This document shows positions 17,291-26,327 of a stretch of 64,000 bases of DNA, one piece after another. How positions within the stretch are numbered: the first letter of the stretch is position 1; each line of letters opens with the position of its first letter. A program made the position numbers and the translations under genes. The DNA is from Hymenobacter fodinae (GTDB lineage: Bacteria > Bacteroidota > Bacteroidia > Cytophagales > Hymenobacteraceae): the NCBI RefSeq assembly GCF_004745825.1, contig NZ_SRLA01000001.1, positions 868,001-932,000 on the forward strand. Reading direction: 5' to 3'. The notes beneath the pieces are model-generated. The model was given only the letters and a program-made list of their open reading frames with translations. It searched no databases and was not told the DNA's origin.

Positions 17291-18826
17291 ATGCGGGTAC
17301 CCCTGCGCCAATGGGCTTCTGGCCTTCCTGTTCAAGTATACATTCTAGTGCTGTTAGTGGCCAGCGTACCCCTGCTATATGGCCTCGGCACCACTGGTAT
17401 GCGTCCGTGGGATGAGGCGCGCCTTGCCATCAACGCCAGCGAAATGGCCCTGAACAAGCAGTGGCTGGTAACGCACATAGGGGGGCAGCCCGACTTATGG
17501 AACACCAAGCCGCCCCTAATGATCTGGCTGCAGGTGCTGGCCATTTGGCTGCTGGGTAACACCGAGTTGGCTATCCGGCTGCCCAGTGCCTTGGCGGCCT
17601 TTGCGACCTTGAGCCTACTGTACTGGTTTAGCGTCCGGACGCTGCGCGATATGGGCACGGGGGTGTTGTCTTGTTTGGTGCTACTGACCTCTCTGGGCTA
17701 CACTGGATTCCACATGGCGCGCAGCGGAGATTATGATGCCCTGCTCGGATTCTGGCAAACGCTCATCTGGACAGCCTTTTTTCGGTACCTGGAAGACGGC
17801 CGCCCCCGCGACTGGTGGCTGCTGACGGCGGGCCTTATTGGGGGCGCTCTAACGAAAAGTATTGCGGGCTTGCTCGGCCTGCCGGCGCTGTTGCTCTATG
17901 CCCTTTACCGCCGGCAGGCAGGGAAGCTGCTTACCCAATGGCGAGTTTACACGGGGCTAGGCCTGTTCATCATGACAGTAGGAGGCTACTATGTGCTGCG
18001 CGAACTGGCGGCGCCAGGCTACTGGCAGGCCGTGCAGTACAACGACCTGCTGGGGCGCTACACTACAGTGCAGAACAATAACCTAGGCTCACCGCTGTTC
18101 TACCTTTTGTACCTGAAGAACCAACAGTTTGTGCCGTGGTATTTATTTGTGGGGCCCGCGGTACTGCTGCTATGGCTGCAGCCCAACCCGGTGCTGCGGC
18201 GGGCAGCTGTGTTGATAGGCCTGTTTGCCGGTACCTGGCTGTTGCTCATCAGCAACTCGGCCACTAAACTCATGTGGTACAGTGGGCCAATATTACCGGC
18301 GCTGGCCCTACTGGTAGGCCTGGGCCTAGCGTGCATCTTCCGGGCGTTGCACCAGCAATATGCCCCCACGTGGAGCACCGGGACAAGTCTGGCGCTGTTC
18401 GTGGGTCTGGTCTTTTGGCTGCCCTACCGGTTGCTGCTTGAGAGCATCACCACTCTGGAAAAAAGCAGATATACCGAGTACCATCCTTATCGGGCGTATC
18501 TCTCCTCATTGCCAACAACGCACCCAGGCCTCACGCGTTTCACGGTGCTGTCGCCGGTGTTGTTTGATGATATAGTGTCGCCGAAGCCCCACGAGCCTAC
18601 CCTCGACTATAACCCGGTGCTGCAGTACTACCAACTGGCCTGCCGCACCGAGAAAGGTCTTCAGTTTCAACTTAAAAGTGCCCGCCAGATTCCGGAGCTG
18701 CACCCCCAGGATACGGTAGTGGTTTGCGCCGTCCAGGTGCGCCCTCAGCTCGACTCCGCATTTACAACCCGCGTGCTGTACCAGGATGGGCCGTGCACTA
18801 CGCTGATACTCGGGCAGCGAAAATAG
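17291..18826 (+). CDS. GT39-family (ArnT/PMT-like) membrane glycosyltransferase
   Basis: A 511-residue polytopic membrane protein with at least ten hydrophobic segments. The first extracytoplasmic loop has the acidic motif RPWDEARLAINASEM, and QPDLWNTKPPLMIWLQ follows, as in ArnT and related dolichyl/undecaprenyl-phosphate-sugar transferases. The family moves a sugar from a lipid-phosphate carrier to lipid A, protein or another glycan in the periplasm. The C-terminal 120 residues are soluble and less conserved. It is a single gene flanked by a candidate promoter and the damaged response regulator. The acceptor cannot be predicted. Confidence 0.85.
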   Translation: MRVPLRQWASGLPVQVYILVLLVASVPLLYGLGTTGMRPWDEARLAINASEMALNKQWLVTHIGGQPDLWNTKPPLMIWLQVLAIWLLGNTELAIRLPSALAAFATLSLLYWFSVRTLRDMGTGVLSCLVLLTSLGYTGFHMARSGDYDALLGFWQTLIWTAFFRYLEDGRPRDWWLLTAGLIGGALTKSIAGLLGLPALLLYALYRRQAGKLLTQWRVYTGLGLFIMTVGGYYVLRELAAPGYWQAVQYNDLLGRYTTVQNNNLGSPLFYLLYLKNQQFVPWYLFVGPAVLLLWLQPNPVLRRAAVLIGLFAGTWLLLISNSATKLMWYSGPILPALALLVGLGLACIFRALHQQYAPTWSTGTSLALFVGLVFWLPYRLLLESITTLEKSRYTEYHPYRAYLSSLPTTHPGLTRFTVLSPVLFDDIVSPKPHEPTLDYNPVLQYYQLACRTEKGLQFQLKSARQIPELHPQDTVVVCAVQVRPQLDSAFTTRVLYQDGPCTTLILGQRK

Positions 18827-18844
18827 GCCTAGGCCAGTACCAAT

Positions 18845-19522
18845 TCAGCAGAGCAGCTTGTAGCCGATGCCGCGCACATTTACAATCTGCACCTGAGGGT
18901 CGTCTTTGAGGTAGCGGCGCAGGCGGGTGATAAACACATCGAGGCTGCGGCCATTGAAGAAGCTGTCGTCGCCCCAAATTTCCTGCAGTACGGCGGTGCG
19001 GGCCAGCACCTAGTTGCGTTGGTTGTAGAGGTGCTTGAGCAGCTCGGCCTCACGGTGGGTTAGCTCCTCCTCGTGCAGGCCTAGCCGCAGGCGTTGCTTC
19101 GGGTAATCAAACTGATAGCGGCCGATACCCAGCAACCCAGCCGGCGCCGCGGCTGGGGCTGGCGTCCCCAGGCGGGCCCTGATGCGCACAATCAGCTCAT
19201 CCATGCTGAAAGGCTTTTTGAGGTAGTCGTTGGCGCCCAGCTCAAACCCCCGCACCACGTCGGCCGGTTGGGAGCGGGCCGTGAGGAAGATAATGGGCAC
19301 CGCAGGGTTGTCGCGCCGGATGATTTCCGCCAGGGAAAACCCATCGAGGCGGGGCATCATCACATCGGCCACCACCACCACGTCGGGGCACTGCTCCCGG
19401 AACAGTTCCAGGCCTTCCTGCCCATCGGCGGCGTAGCGCACCGTAAAGCCGCGCACCTCTAGGCTGTCTTTCACAATCATGCCCAGCGCGGGTTCGTCTT
19501 CAATAAGGAGAATGGAAGGCAT
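18845..19522 (-). pseudogene. OmpR/PhoB-type response regulator interrupted by an in-frame amber stop
   Basis: The receiver domain is intact (acidic EDE at residues 8-10, phospho-acceptor D53 in ADVMMPRLDG, lysine in YLKKPF). The winged-helix domain begins normally (YQFDYPKQRLRLG, LTHREAELLKHLYNQRN) but meets a TAG at plus-strand positions 19010-19012. Reading on in the same frame restores the rest of the domain: VLARTAVLQEIWGDDSFF, SLDVFITRLRRYLKDD and VRGIGYKLLC, then a stop at 18845. At this point family members have NQVL, so a single CAG to TAG change explains it. The product would be about 225 residues if read through. As it stands it lacks its recognition helix. No kinase gene is adjacent. 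Confidence 0.8.
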
Positions 19523-19559
19523 GGGGGAGAGAAGGGAAGTAAGAGGTGATGAAACAGCA

Positions 19560-19858
19560 CTCCCCTCCTCAGATGAGGAGGGGTTGGGGGTGGTCAATGT
19601 GGCCTAGAACGACTGCTCCAGAACGGCTACTTAAGAACGTCATGCTGAGCGCAGGAAGCATCTCTCCCGCTGGCTAATCAACTGGTCTAGGCCTCTGCAA
19701 CGGAGCGGTAGAGATGCTTCGACAAGCTCAGCATGACAGTTAGTGTGGCAACATCAGCACGTGAGATGTCTCGACAAGCTCGACATGACAGGCTAGATAA
19801 ACATGTAAACAACGCTCCGGTCAACCACCCCCAACCCCTCCTCATCCGAGGAGGGGAG
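19560..19858. repeat. MITE-like element, copy 1
   Basis: About 300 bp bounded by inverted copies of CTCCCCTCCTCAGATGAGGA...TGGGGGTGGT. The interior carries palindromic modules reading GTCATGCTGAGC...GAAGCATCTC and their complements. Two related elements lie at 41362-41748 and 43533-43914. It encodes no protein and separates the damaged regulator from the frameshifted barrel gene. Confidence 0.75.
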
Positions 19859-19929
19859 CTAGCTCTCTAGCCTCTAGTGCCCTCTAGGGCACTACAGCAC
19901 AATCTTTATTCTCTCCCTCCACCAAACCC

Positions 19930-22787
19930 ATGCGCTACTTTCTACTTATTCTCTGCTGCTTGGTCATTAGCACCGCGTGGGCCCAGAAGCCCGCCGCTCC
20001 CGCCACGGGCAAAGCCCAGATTCTGGGAGCGGTGGCGGACTCGGCTACGGGCAAGCCGCTGCGGGAGGCGTCTATTTCTCTGCTGGCGGGGCGGGATTCT
20101 TCTTACCTCAGCTTCACGATTACGGATGGCGACGGGCGCTTTACCTTGCGCAACGTGGGTAGTGGGCGTTACTTCCTGCTCGTGACGTTTCTGGGGTATA
20201 AGAGCCAGCTGCACCCGGTGAATGTGGGCGCCGGTGGCCTAGAGGTGCCGGTGGGAACGCTGCGGCTGCGGGCCATGGCGCAGAGCTGGGCGAGGTGGTG
20301 GTGCAGCAGGAGCGGGCCCCCGTGAGTGTGCAGGGCGATACGGTGGCCTTCAGCGCCAAAGCCTTCAAAACCCAGCCCAACGCGGCCGTAGAATCGTTGC
20401 TGAAGAAGCTGCCCGGCGTGGAGGTAGACCGCGACGGCAACATCAAGGCCCACGGCCAGGACGTGCAGCGGGTGCTGGTAGATGGCAAGCCCTTCTTCGG
20501 CGACGACCCTAAAATGGCCACCCGCAACCTGCCCGCCGACATCATCGATCAGGTGCAGCTCTACAACCAGCGCGGCGACCAGTCGGCTTTCTCGGGGATT
20601 AATGATGGCACCCAGCAGAAAACCCTGAACCTGGTGACCAAGCGCGACAAGCGCAAGGGCTACTTCGGGCAGAACGGGGTGGGGGCGGGCACCGATGGGC
20701 GCTACCAGGCCCGGCTGGGGCTCAACCGCTTTAATAATGGGCGGCAGCTCTCGGCCATAGGCCAGGCCAACAACCTCAACCAAACCGGCTTTGGCGACAA
20801 CGGCAGCCCCGCGGCCGGCGACGCCAGCAGCGGCCCCGGCGGGAGTGGCCTAGGCGTTGCCCTGCCCGGCGGTTTCGAGGGACCCGGCAGCGGCGGGGGC
20901 GGCCCGGTGCGGATAGCCAGCGGGGGCGGTAGCCGCCAGGGCCTCAGCAGCGGCAGCGGGGGCGCCAACCAAGCCATTGGCATTACGGAGGCGCTATCGG
21001 GGGGCTTGAACTACCGCGACGCCTGGGGCAAGCGCGCGGAAGTGGCCACCAGCTACTTCACCAGCCGCAGCACCATCCGCAACAGCCAGCAGATTCGGCG
21101 CGAAAACGTGGCCACGGGCACGACCACTCAGCCGGACGGGTCGCTGCTGACCCAGCAGCAGGCCGACTCCCGCAACCGGGTGCTCAGCCAGCGCTTCAAC
21201 CTGCGCCTCGACTACAAGCTCGACTCCCTGACCTCCCTGCGCTTCACGCCTAGCCTGTGGTGGCGCCAGAGCAACAGCCTGAACCTGAGTCAGCAGCAAA
21301 CCAGCGTGGGCGAGCGGCAGCTCAACCAAAGCCTGAGCCGCTACGATGCCGACGCCAACACCCTCTGGGGCGGCGGCAATACCCTGCTGATGCGCCGGTT
21401 CAAGAAGCTGGGCCGCACGCTCTCAGCCAACCTCAACACGGTGCTCAACAACCAGGACGGCGACGCACTTAACCAAGCCACCAACACCTTCTTCGCCCCC
21501 GACGGTACGCCCACCGCCAACCAGCTCAACCAGCGCATTGGGCAGGATAACCCCGCCCGCACCCAGACGCTGAACGTCTCGTACACCGAGCCGCTGAGCC
21601 TGCAGCACAAGCTGGAGCTGCACTACAACCTCGCCGACACCCACAGCAGCGCCGACCGCCAGGTGCGCGACTTCGACGAAACCACTGGGGGCTATACCCG
21701 CCTGAACCCCGCGCTCAGCAACCGCTTCAGCAGCAACTTCCGCACCCACCGTGCCGGCCTCACGCTGCAAACCAAGCGCCTGCGCTACACCTATGGCCTA
21801 GGCCTGGATGCCCATCAGGCCGACCTGCGCGTGAACAACCAAACCGCCGACGTGGCCCTCACGCGCCGCTACCAGCAGCTGTTGCCCAACGCCCTGTTCA
21901 GCTACAACGGCAGCCAGAGCCGCACGGTGCGCCTTAACTACCGCACCCGCCTGCAGGCGCCCACCGCGGTGCAGCTGCAGCCCGTGGCCGATAATACCAA
22001 CCCCCTGAGCGTGCGCCTTGGCAACCCCGACCTGCGCCCCGAGTACATTCACACCCTCTCGGGCACGTACACCCAGTTCAATGACGTGAACAACCGCAGC
22101 GTGTTTGCCTCCCTCAACGGCAGCAAGGTGCAAGACCGCATTGTGTCGGCTACGTCGTTCAGCGCCCGGGGCGTGCAAACCACCCGTCCTGTAAACGCCG
22201 ATGGCTACGCCACGCTCAACGGCTTCGTGTCGTGGGGGCAGCGCCTGGCCTGGCACAAGCTCAACCTGAACCTGACCACCAACGGCAACCTTACCCGCAG
22301 CCGCAGCTTCGTGAGCGACCAGGCCAACAACACGCGCTCCTGGAACCTCGGGCAGGGCGTGAGCCTCAACTCCGCCTTCAACGACCACCTGGAGCTCGGC
22401 CTGCGGGCCAACGCCACCTACCAGCGGGCCACCTATTCGCTGCTGCCTCAGCAAAACACTTCATACTGGACCCAAACCCTGGAAACCGACCTGTTTTATC
22501 AGCTGCCCGGCAACTGGGCCATCAGCAGCGACCTGTGGCTGACGCGCTACGCGGGCCGCTCGGCGGGCTTCAACCAGAGCGTAGCTCTCTGGAATCTGGC
22601 CCTCACGCGCCAACTCTTCAAAGCCAAGCAGGGCGAGCTGAAGCTACAGGCCTACGACCTGCTCAAGCAAAATCGCAGCGTAGTCCGCAACGTGACCGAT
22701 ACCTACCTGGAAGACGTCCGCAGCAACGTCCTGACACGGTATTTCCTACTGAGCTTCACCTACAACCTGCGGCAGTTTGGGAAGTAG
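19930..22787 (+). pseudogene. Outer-membrane beta-barrel protein, frameshifted near 20283
   Basis: The first frame (19930-20325) gives a signal peptide ending near AWAQ and a carboxypeptidase-regulatory-like domain (ILGAVADSATGKPLREASI, YFLLVTFLGYKSQL). The frame then turns to nonsense after RLRAMAQ. The second frame (from about 20280 to 22787) picks up with GEVVVQQERAPVSVQGDTVAF, a plug (LKKLPGVEVDRDGNIKAHG, VLVDGKPFFGDDPKMATRN) and a barrel of about 650 residues with a Gly/Ser-rich insertion. One base missing around 20280-20290 would reconcile the two. The repaired protein would be about 950 residues. Sequencing error, true inactivation and slippage are all possible. Confidence 0.8.
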
Positions 22788-22818
22788 TGGGGGCTTCAAG
22801 AAATATTTAGCCTAGAAA

Positions 22819-22860
22819 TGAAAAAGCCGCTTGCCTTGATTAGGGCGAGCGGCTTTTTCA
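22819..22860. terminator. Terminator hairpin at the left island boundary
   Basis: Arms of 17 bp (22819-22835 and 22844-22860) with one G-U type mismatch and flanking A and T runs, suited to termination on both strands. It probably served the tRNA-Gly gene before the island inserted, and it follows the barrel gene on the plus strand. Confidence 0.8.
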
Positions 22861-22861
22861 T

Positions 22862-22908
22862 TGAGCGAGAAACGAGGTTCGAACTCGCGACCCTCAGCTT
22901 GGGAAGCT
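22862..22908. repeat. Left attachment-site repeat (tRNA-Gly 3' fragment)
   Basis: A 47-bp segment identical to 40834-40880. It covers the T arm, variable loop and half of the anticodon arm of tRNA-Gly on the minus strand and ends in GGGAAGCT. Sequence similarity stops at once on both sides. Confidence 0.92.
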
Positions 22909-23021
22909 AAGGATATATACTTATTACTGTTTGTCATTGTTTGTTATAAGTGTCTTAAAGGGTGTAAAAGTCAGGTTTTTGATATTTTGCTTTATCGTTG
23001 TTATTAGCCTTTTTGTTAGGT

Positions 23022-23055
23022 TTGTATAACCCAATGTATAATCCGGGTTATACGC
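23022..23055. promoter_or_regulatory. Candidate integrase arm-type sites, left end
   Basis: Two tandem copies of a TTGTATAACC-like sequence (23022-23044) are followed by an inverted GGGTTATAC, ending just before the integrase start codon. Nearly the same tandem pair occurs at 40763-40785 near the right end (20 of 23 positions equal). Such paired repeats near both ends of an element are typical of integrase or excisionase binding, and the position would allow autoregulation of the integrase. Confidence 0.55.
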
Positions 23056-23056
23056 T

Positions 23057-24427
23057 ATGAGCACTAGGACAACAGAGCACAAAGAGGGCAAAGCCACTGT
23101 TAAGGTGGTGTACTATACAAGTAAGACCTTAGCAGACGGAGCACATCCTTTTGTAGTTCGGATTACAAAGAATCGAAAGCAAGTCTATCGTTACACAGGC
23201 TTGAGCTTGCTGCCTAAGTATTGGAACGCAGATAAAAAGGAGATTCGTCGTAGCTATCCAGAACCTAAAAGGGAGGAACTTCTAAAAGAGCTTGAGAAAT
23301 GGCGGAAGAAGTACGAAGCTGCGGCAGATATACTAGCTGAAAACGACGAAGAACACGACGCGAAAGCTGTCTTTAAGAAAGCAGTTGAAGGTCGTAAGGC
23401 CCAACGTCGTGTGAAGCTTCTGGCCTTTATTGAAGAGTTGGCCACAAGTATGATTACAACTGGCCAGGTAGGTAATGCAGGTGTTTACCGTGACCTAGGT
23501 AACCAATTAGCTAAGTTTATAGGAGCTGAGAGTAATGCTCCTGAACCACCTATAGGGAAAGGCTTAATTGCTGCCAAAGCTGCTTGGATCAAGCAGTATG
23601 ATGTTCCCCTTGATCATATAACTGTAGCATTTTGCAACGAATGGGAGGCAACACTCCGTGCTACAGGAATAACAGAGATTACTTTGTCGCTACGCTTTCG
23701 CACTCTAAGAACCGTATTTAACAAAGCTATAGCAGCTGGCTTAGTAAAAGCATCTAACTATCCATTCACTGCCAACGCTGCCGAAAGACACAAATTCCAG
23801 GTCGGCAAATTTGATGTTACAACTGCCAAGCGTGCTATTTCCCGTGAGGAGCTCCGTAAGCTAGAGGCATTAGAGCCTGTGAACGACCGGCAAAAGCTGG
23901 CGAAAGACGTATTCCTATTCTCTTTTTACTGTGGCGGAATTAACTTCGTGGACTTAGCTCAGCTGCGTTGGCGCAATCTAGAAGGAGTCAACGAACAAGG
24001 CTATCCGGTGCGACTCAACTATAAAAGGCAAAAAACGGGGGGTAAGTTTTCATTGCCTCTTTTGAATCCAGCTGCCTTAATGTTGACCTCTTACAAGAGA
24101 TTTACATTCAGTAGTCCTGATAGCTATATCTTCCCTATTCTTGATCTACAGAAGCACCAAAACCCAGACCAAGTGAAAAATCGCTTGCATAAGGTACTAG
24201 GGCAGGTCAACAAAGATTTAAAAGAGTTGGGTAAACAGGCTGGTATTGCAGCGCCTCTAACCACATATGTAGCTCGCCACAGTTTTGCAACGACGCTAAA
24301 AATGAGGGGTGAAAACACTGCCGTCATCTCGCAAGCGATGGGCCACAAGTCTGAATCAGTTACTGCGGTATACCTTGATTCTTTTGCATCTGATGTTGTA
24401 GACGCAGCATTCAAAGGTTTGCTCTAA
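23057..24427 (+). CDS. Tyrosine recombinase/integrase of the island
   Basis: A 456-residue site-specific recombinase. It has an N-terminal arm-binding region (KVVYYTSKTLADGAHPFVVRITKN is the usual opening for Bacteroidota integrases), a SAM-like core-binding domain (HITVAFCNEWEATLRATGI) and a catalytic domain. In the catalytic domain YVARHSFATTL, ISQAMGHKSESVT and the nucleophile AVYLDSF are clear. Box I reads FSFYCGGINFVDLAQLRW, where most relatives have an arginine at the first Gly of GGI. Loss of this arginine is known for IntDOT of CTnDOT, so the protein need not be dead. It lies next to the left attachment repeat and should catalyse integration into tRNA-Gly. Confidence 0.92.
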   Translation: MSTRTTEHKEGKATVKVVYYTSKTLADGAHPFVVRITKNRKQVYRYTGLSLLPKYWNADKKEIRRSYPEPKREELLKELEKWRKKYEAAADILAENDEEHDAKAVFKKAVEGRKAQRRVKLLAFIEELATSMITTGQVGNAGVYRDLGNQLAKFIGAESNAPEPPIGKGLIAAKAAWIKQYDVPLDHITVAFCNEWEATLRATGITEITLSLRFRTLRTVFNKAIAAGLVKASNYPFTANAAERHKFQVGKFDVTTAKRAISREELRKLEALEPVNDRQKLAKDVFLFSFYCGGINFVDLAQLRWRNLEGVNEQGYPVRLNYKRQKTGGKFSLPLLNPAALMLTSYKRFTFSSPDSYIFPILDLQKHQNPDQVKNRLHKVLGQVNKDLKELGKQAGIAAPLTTYVARHSFATTLKMRGENTAVISQAMGHKSESVTAVYLDSFASDVVDAAFKGLL

Positions 24428-24585
24428 GTTTCAAATTAGCATTGAGTGCTGCTTAGGGGAGAGCAGATGCATAGCACTCCAACGCGACAATAACTGAGTC
24501 CCGTCTCGGTTTTAAGTCTTTCCGGTAGATGCAGTAGCACCAGCGTCAGGCTCAGAAAGCTCACAATGTGCGCGGCTGCGCTCAG

Positions 24586-25323
24586 TTATTGCTGAATTTG
24601 GGCAACCCAATGCTCCTCGAAGTTTTCGGGGATGGAGTCGCTGTCGGAAGTCATATGCTTGAAATAGTACGCCCTGCCCGCCGGGTCTTTGCTTAGCGCG
24701 AAGCGGCCGTTGTCGGCCAGCTGATAATAGGTAAACACCGTGGTGTCCCGAAGCCAGTGGCTGCGCCCGTGGAAGGTTTTACCTAGGTAGTCGGGGCGGT
24801 AATCATCCCCGAAGCGGTACAGGTCCAGCTCCAAGCCAGTGCTAAATCGGCCAAAGCAGCTGGTTTGACCCGTCTGGTGGTCGAAGAGTATATGATAGGC
24901 CACGCCGCACGCCAGGCCGTTGCATGGCTGGTACATCAGGGTTAAACCGGTAAGTTCGTAGTTGTCGGATTTATAATACTTTATCTGCGTAACGGCAGTG
25001 GCCGCGCTTAGGCTATCCGGCTCATTGCCCCACACGTTGTTGAACGTGGTCAGTTCATTGGTGTTGATTACGAGACCGTTAATGATAATAAGCACTCCGT
25101 TTTTGTACTCCCGCCAGCGGATAGTCGTGCCATTGAAAGTCGTAAGGGTATCTGGTGTATTGATAATAACCTGAGGCTCAACAGCGCGCTGAGCCAAGTA
25201 CTCAGTAATCATGGCCTCGTAGCTGTGCAACGCGTTGGCCGGCGCCGAGTGCATGTGATTGGTTTCGCAGGCACTCAGCCCCGCAGTAGCCACGCCAAGC
25301 AAAACCCTACCTTTAACGTGCAT
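24586..25323 (-). CDS. Putative lipoprotein of unknown function
   Basis: A 245-residue protein starting MHVKGRVLLGVATAGLSACE, a lipoprotein-type signal with a Cys at residue 19. The mature part contains WREYKNGVLIIINGLVINTNE, LTLMYQPCNGLACGVAYHILFDHQ and GRSHWLRDTTVFTYYQL, which look like extended beta strands. I do not recognise the family. The frame extends upstream to 25440, but the added residues are basic and not signal-like. Its codon use and GC are closer to the host than most island genes. It stands between the integrase and the replication module, facing the integrase, and may be an accessory cargo gene. Confidence 0.5.
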   Translation of the reverse strand: MHVKGRVLLGVATAGLSACETNHMHSAPANALHSYEAMITEYLAQRAVEPQVIINTPDTLTTFNGTTIRWREYKNGVLIIINGLVINTNELTTFNNVWGNEPDSLSAATAVTQIKYYKSDNYELTGLTLMYQPCNGLACGVAYHILFDHQTGQTSCFGRFSTGLELDLYRFGDDYRPDYLGKTFHGRSHWLRDTTVFTYYQLADNGRFALSKDPAGRAYYFKHMTSDSDSIPENFEEHWVAQIQQ

Positions 25324-25708
25324 AGCTTGAGCGCGGACAATTATAATGTGCCGGAAGAAAAGCGATCGAAGTTGCCAAATTTCTTTCGATACCGCAATGC
25401 GACCGAGGCAGCGCACAGCGCGGATTCTGTGGGCTAACATGCCCCCTGCCTTAACCGACTACCATAATTCCCCAACAGGCTCTAAGTCTTATTTGCGCCC
25501 TGCTTAACTATAAGAATATATAATATTGAATACTTAATAACTACTTATAATTAGGTTGTATACAACTTTTGTATTATACGTATTACATTGAATAACAAGG
25601 GTTTGTAATTTATTTTATTCATGTGGCTAGGGTCAAACAAATCCTGACCCCAGCTTTCTCTATTTGCAGTCGTCTTCCGGATTCATCTTCCCCGGAGCAA
25701 CAACACCC
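25324..25708. other. AT-rich divergent intergenic region in the island
   Basis: This 385-bp stretch is strongly AT-rich between about 25500 and 25620 and holds no gene. It separates the leftward lipoprotein gene from the rightward replication module and is the likely promoter region of that module, possibly also with an origin function. No clear iterons were seen. Confidence 0.35.
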
Positions 25709-26002
25709 ATGAGTACCTTAATAACCGCTAGTGTCGGCTACCCCCAACTGCTGGACGAATTCAGCCGGATTACGCGCGAAATTCTCCTAGAGCTTCTGCC
25801 TTCTACCGCTCCAGCAGCCGAAGTAGGCGGGATAGAACTGGCCATCAAAATTACGCAACTGAGCAAGGCTCGCATTTATGCCCTCTGCTCCTCCCGCAAC
25901 ATCCCTCACTGTAAGCGGGGCAACAAATTGTATTTCAACCGAGCCGATCTACTGACCTGGTTAGCAGAAGGCAAGCGCGAAGTAAAAACCAATGTTTATT
26001 AA
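25709..26002 (+). CDS. Excisionase-like helix-turn-helix protein
   Basis: A 97-residue protein. The C-terminal 45 residues (ELAIKITQLSKARIYALCSSRNIPHCKRGNKLYFNRADLLTWLAEGKR) match the HTH_17/MerR-like excisionase domain found in Bacteroidota mobile elements: the helix LSKARIYALC, then IPHCKRGNKLYF and a wing ending in LLTWL. Such proteins bind attachment regions and steer excision or activate the following genes. I chose ATG 25709. The stop overlaps the next gene at 25992, which suggests an operon with the helicase at 26321. Confidence 0.75.
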   Translation: MSTLITASVGYPQLLDEFSRITREILLELLPSTAPAAEVGGIELAIKITQLSKARIYALCSSRNIPHCKRGNKLYFNRADLLTWLAEGKREVKTNVY

Positions 26003-26327
26003 TTTTAACATCTTCAACAACCGGTTCTTTTCGATGGGGTCACTCCGTCGCAAGGTAACCTACTGCCTCTCCACCCAGGATGATTTCCTTCTAATCTATG
26101 AGATAGAGGAGGTTCAAAAGCGGTGTCAAGTACTCATACAGGAGATGGACCAAGACAGAGTTGAGCTTCAGGCCTGTTTGAGCAGCTTAGAAAAAGAGAT
26201 AAGAGCCACAAGAGACCGGCTGAGAGCCACTAAGGTAGATTTGCTGGGAGCTCTTAAAGACCTGCCACCACTTAGCAAATCACGCTCAACAAGCAGCAAC
26301 AGCCAGGGAGGAGCTCCCCAATGCTAG
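25992..26327 (+). CDS. Small coiled-coil protein of unknown function
   Basis: A 111-residue protein. Residues about 35-90 form a heptad-rich helix (EIEEVQKRCQVLIQEMDQDRVELQACLSSLEKEIRATRDRLRATKVDLLGAL). The C-terminus is Ser/Gln-rich. It overlaps the stop of the HTH gene (by 11 bp) and the start of the helicase gene (by 7 bp), so it is part of a tightly packed operon. An internal ATG at 26034 (MGSLRRKV) is an alternative start. No family is recognised. A structural or accessory role in the replication module is a guess from position only. Confidence 0.5.
   Translation: MFINFNIFNNRFFSMGSLRRKVTYCLSTQDDFLLIYEIEEVQKRCQVLIQEMDQDRVELQACLSSLEKEIRATRDRLRATKVDLLGALKDLPPLSKSRSTSSNSQGGAPQC

Noticed and set aside
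21798..22454. A 218-codon open frame on the minus strand
   Set aside because: It lies entirely inside the frameshifted barrel gene and shows Val/Ala/Gly-rich shadow sequence without any domain.
23057..24427. Integrase as a dead pseudogene because the first arginine is missing
   Set aside because: The frame is intact, the other catalytic motifs are present, and an active relative (IntDOT) lacks the same residue.
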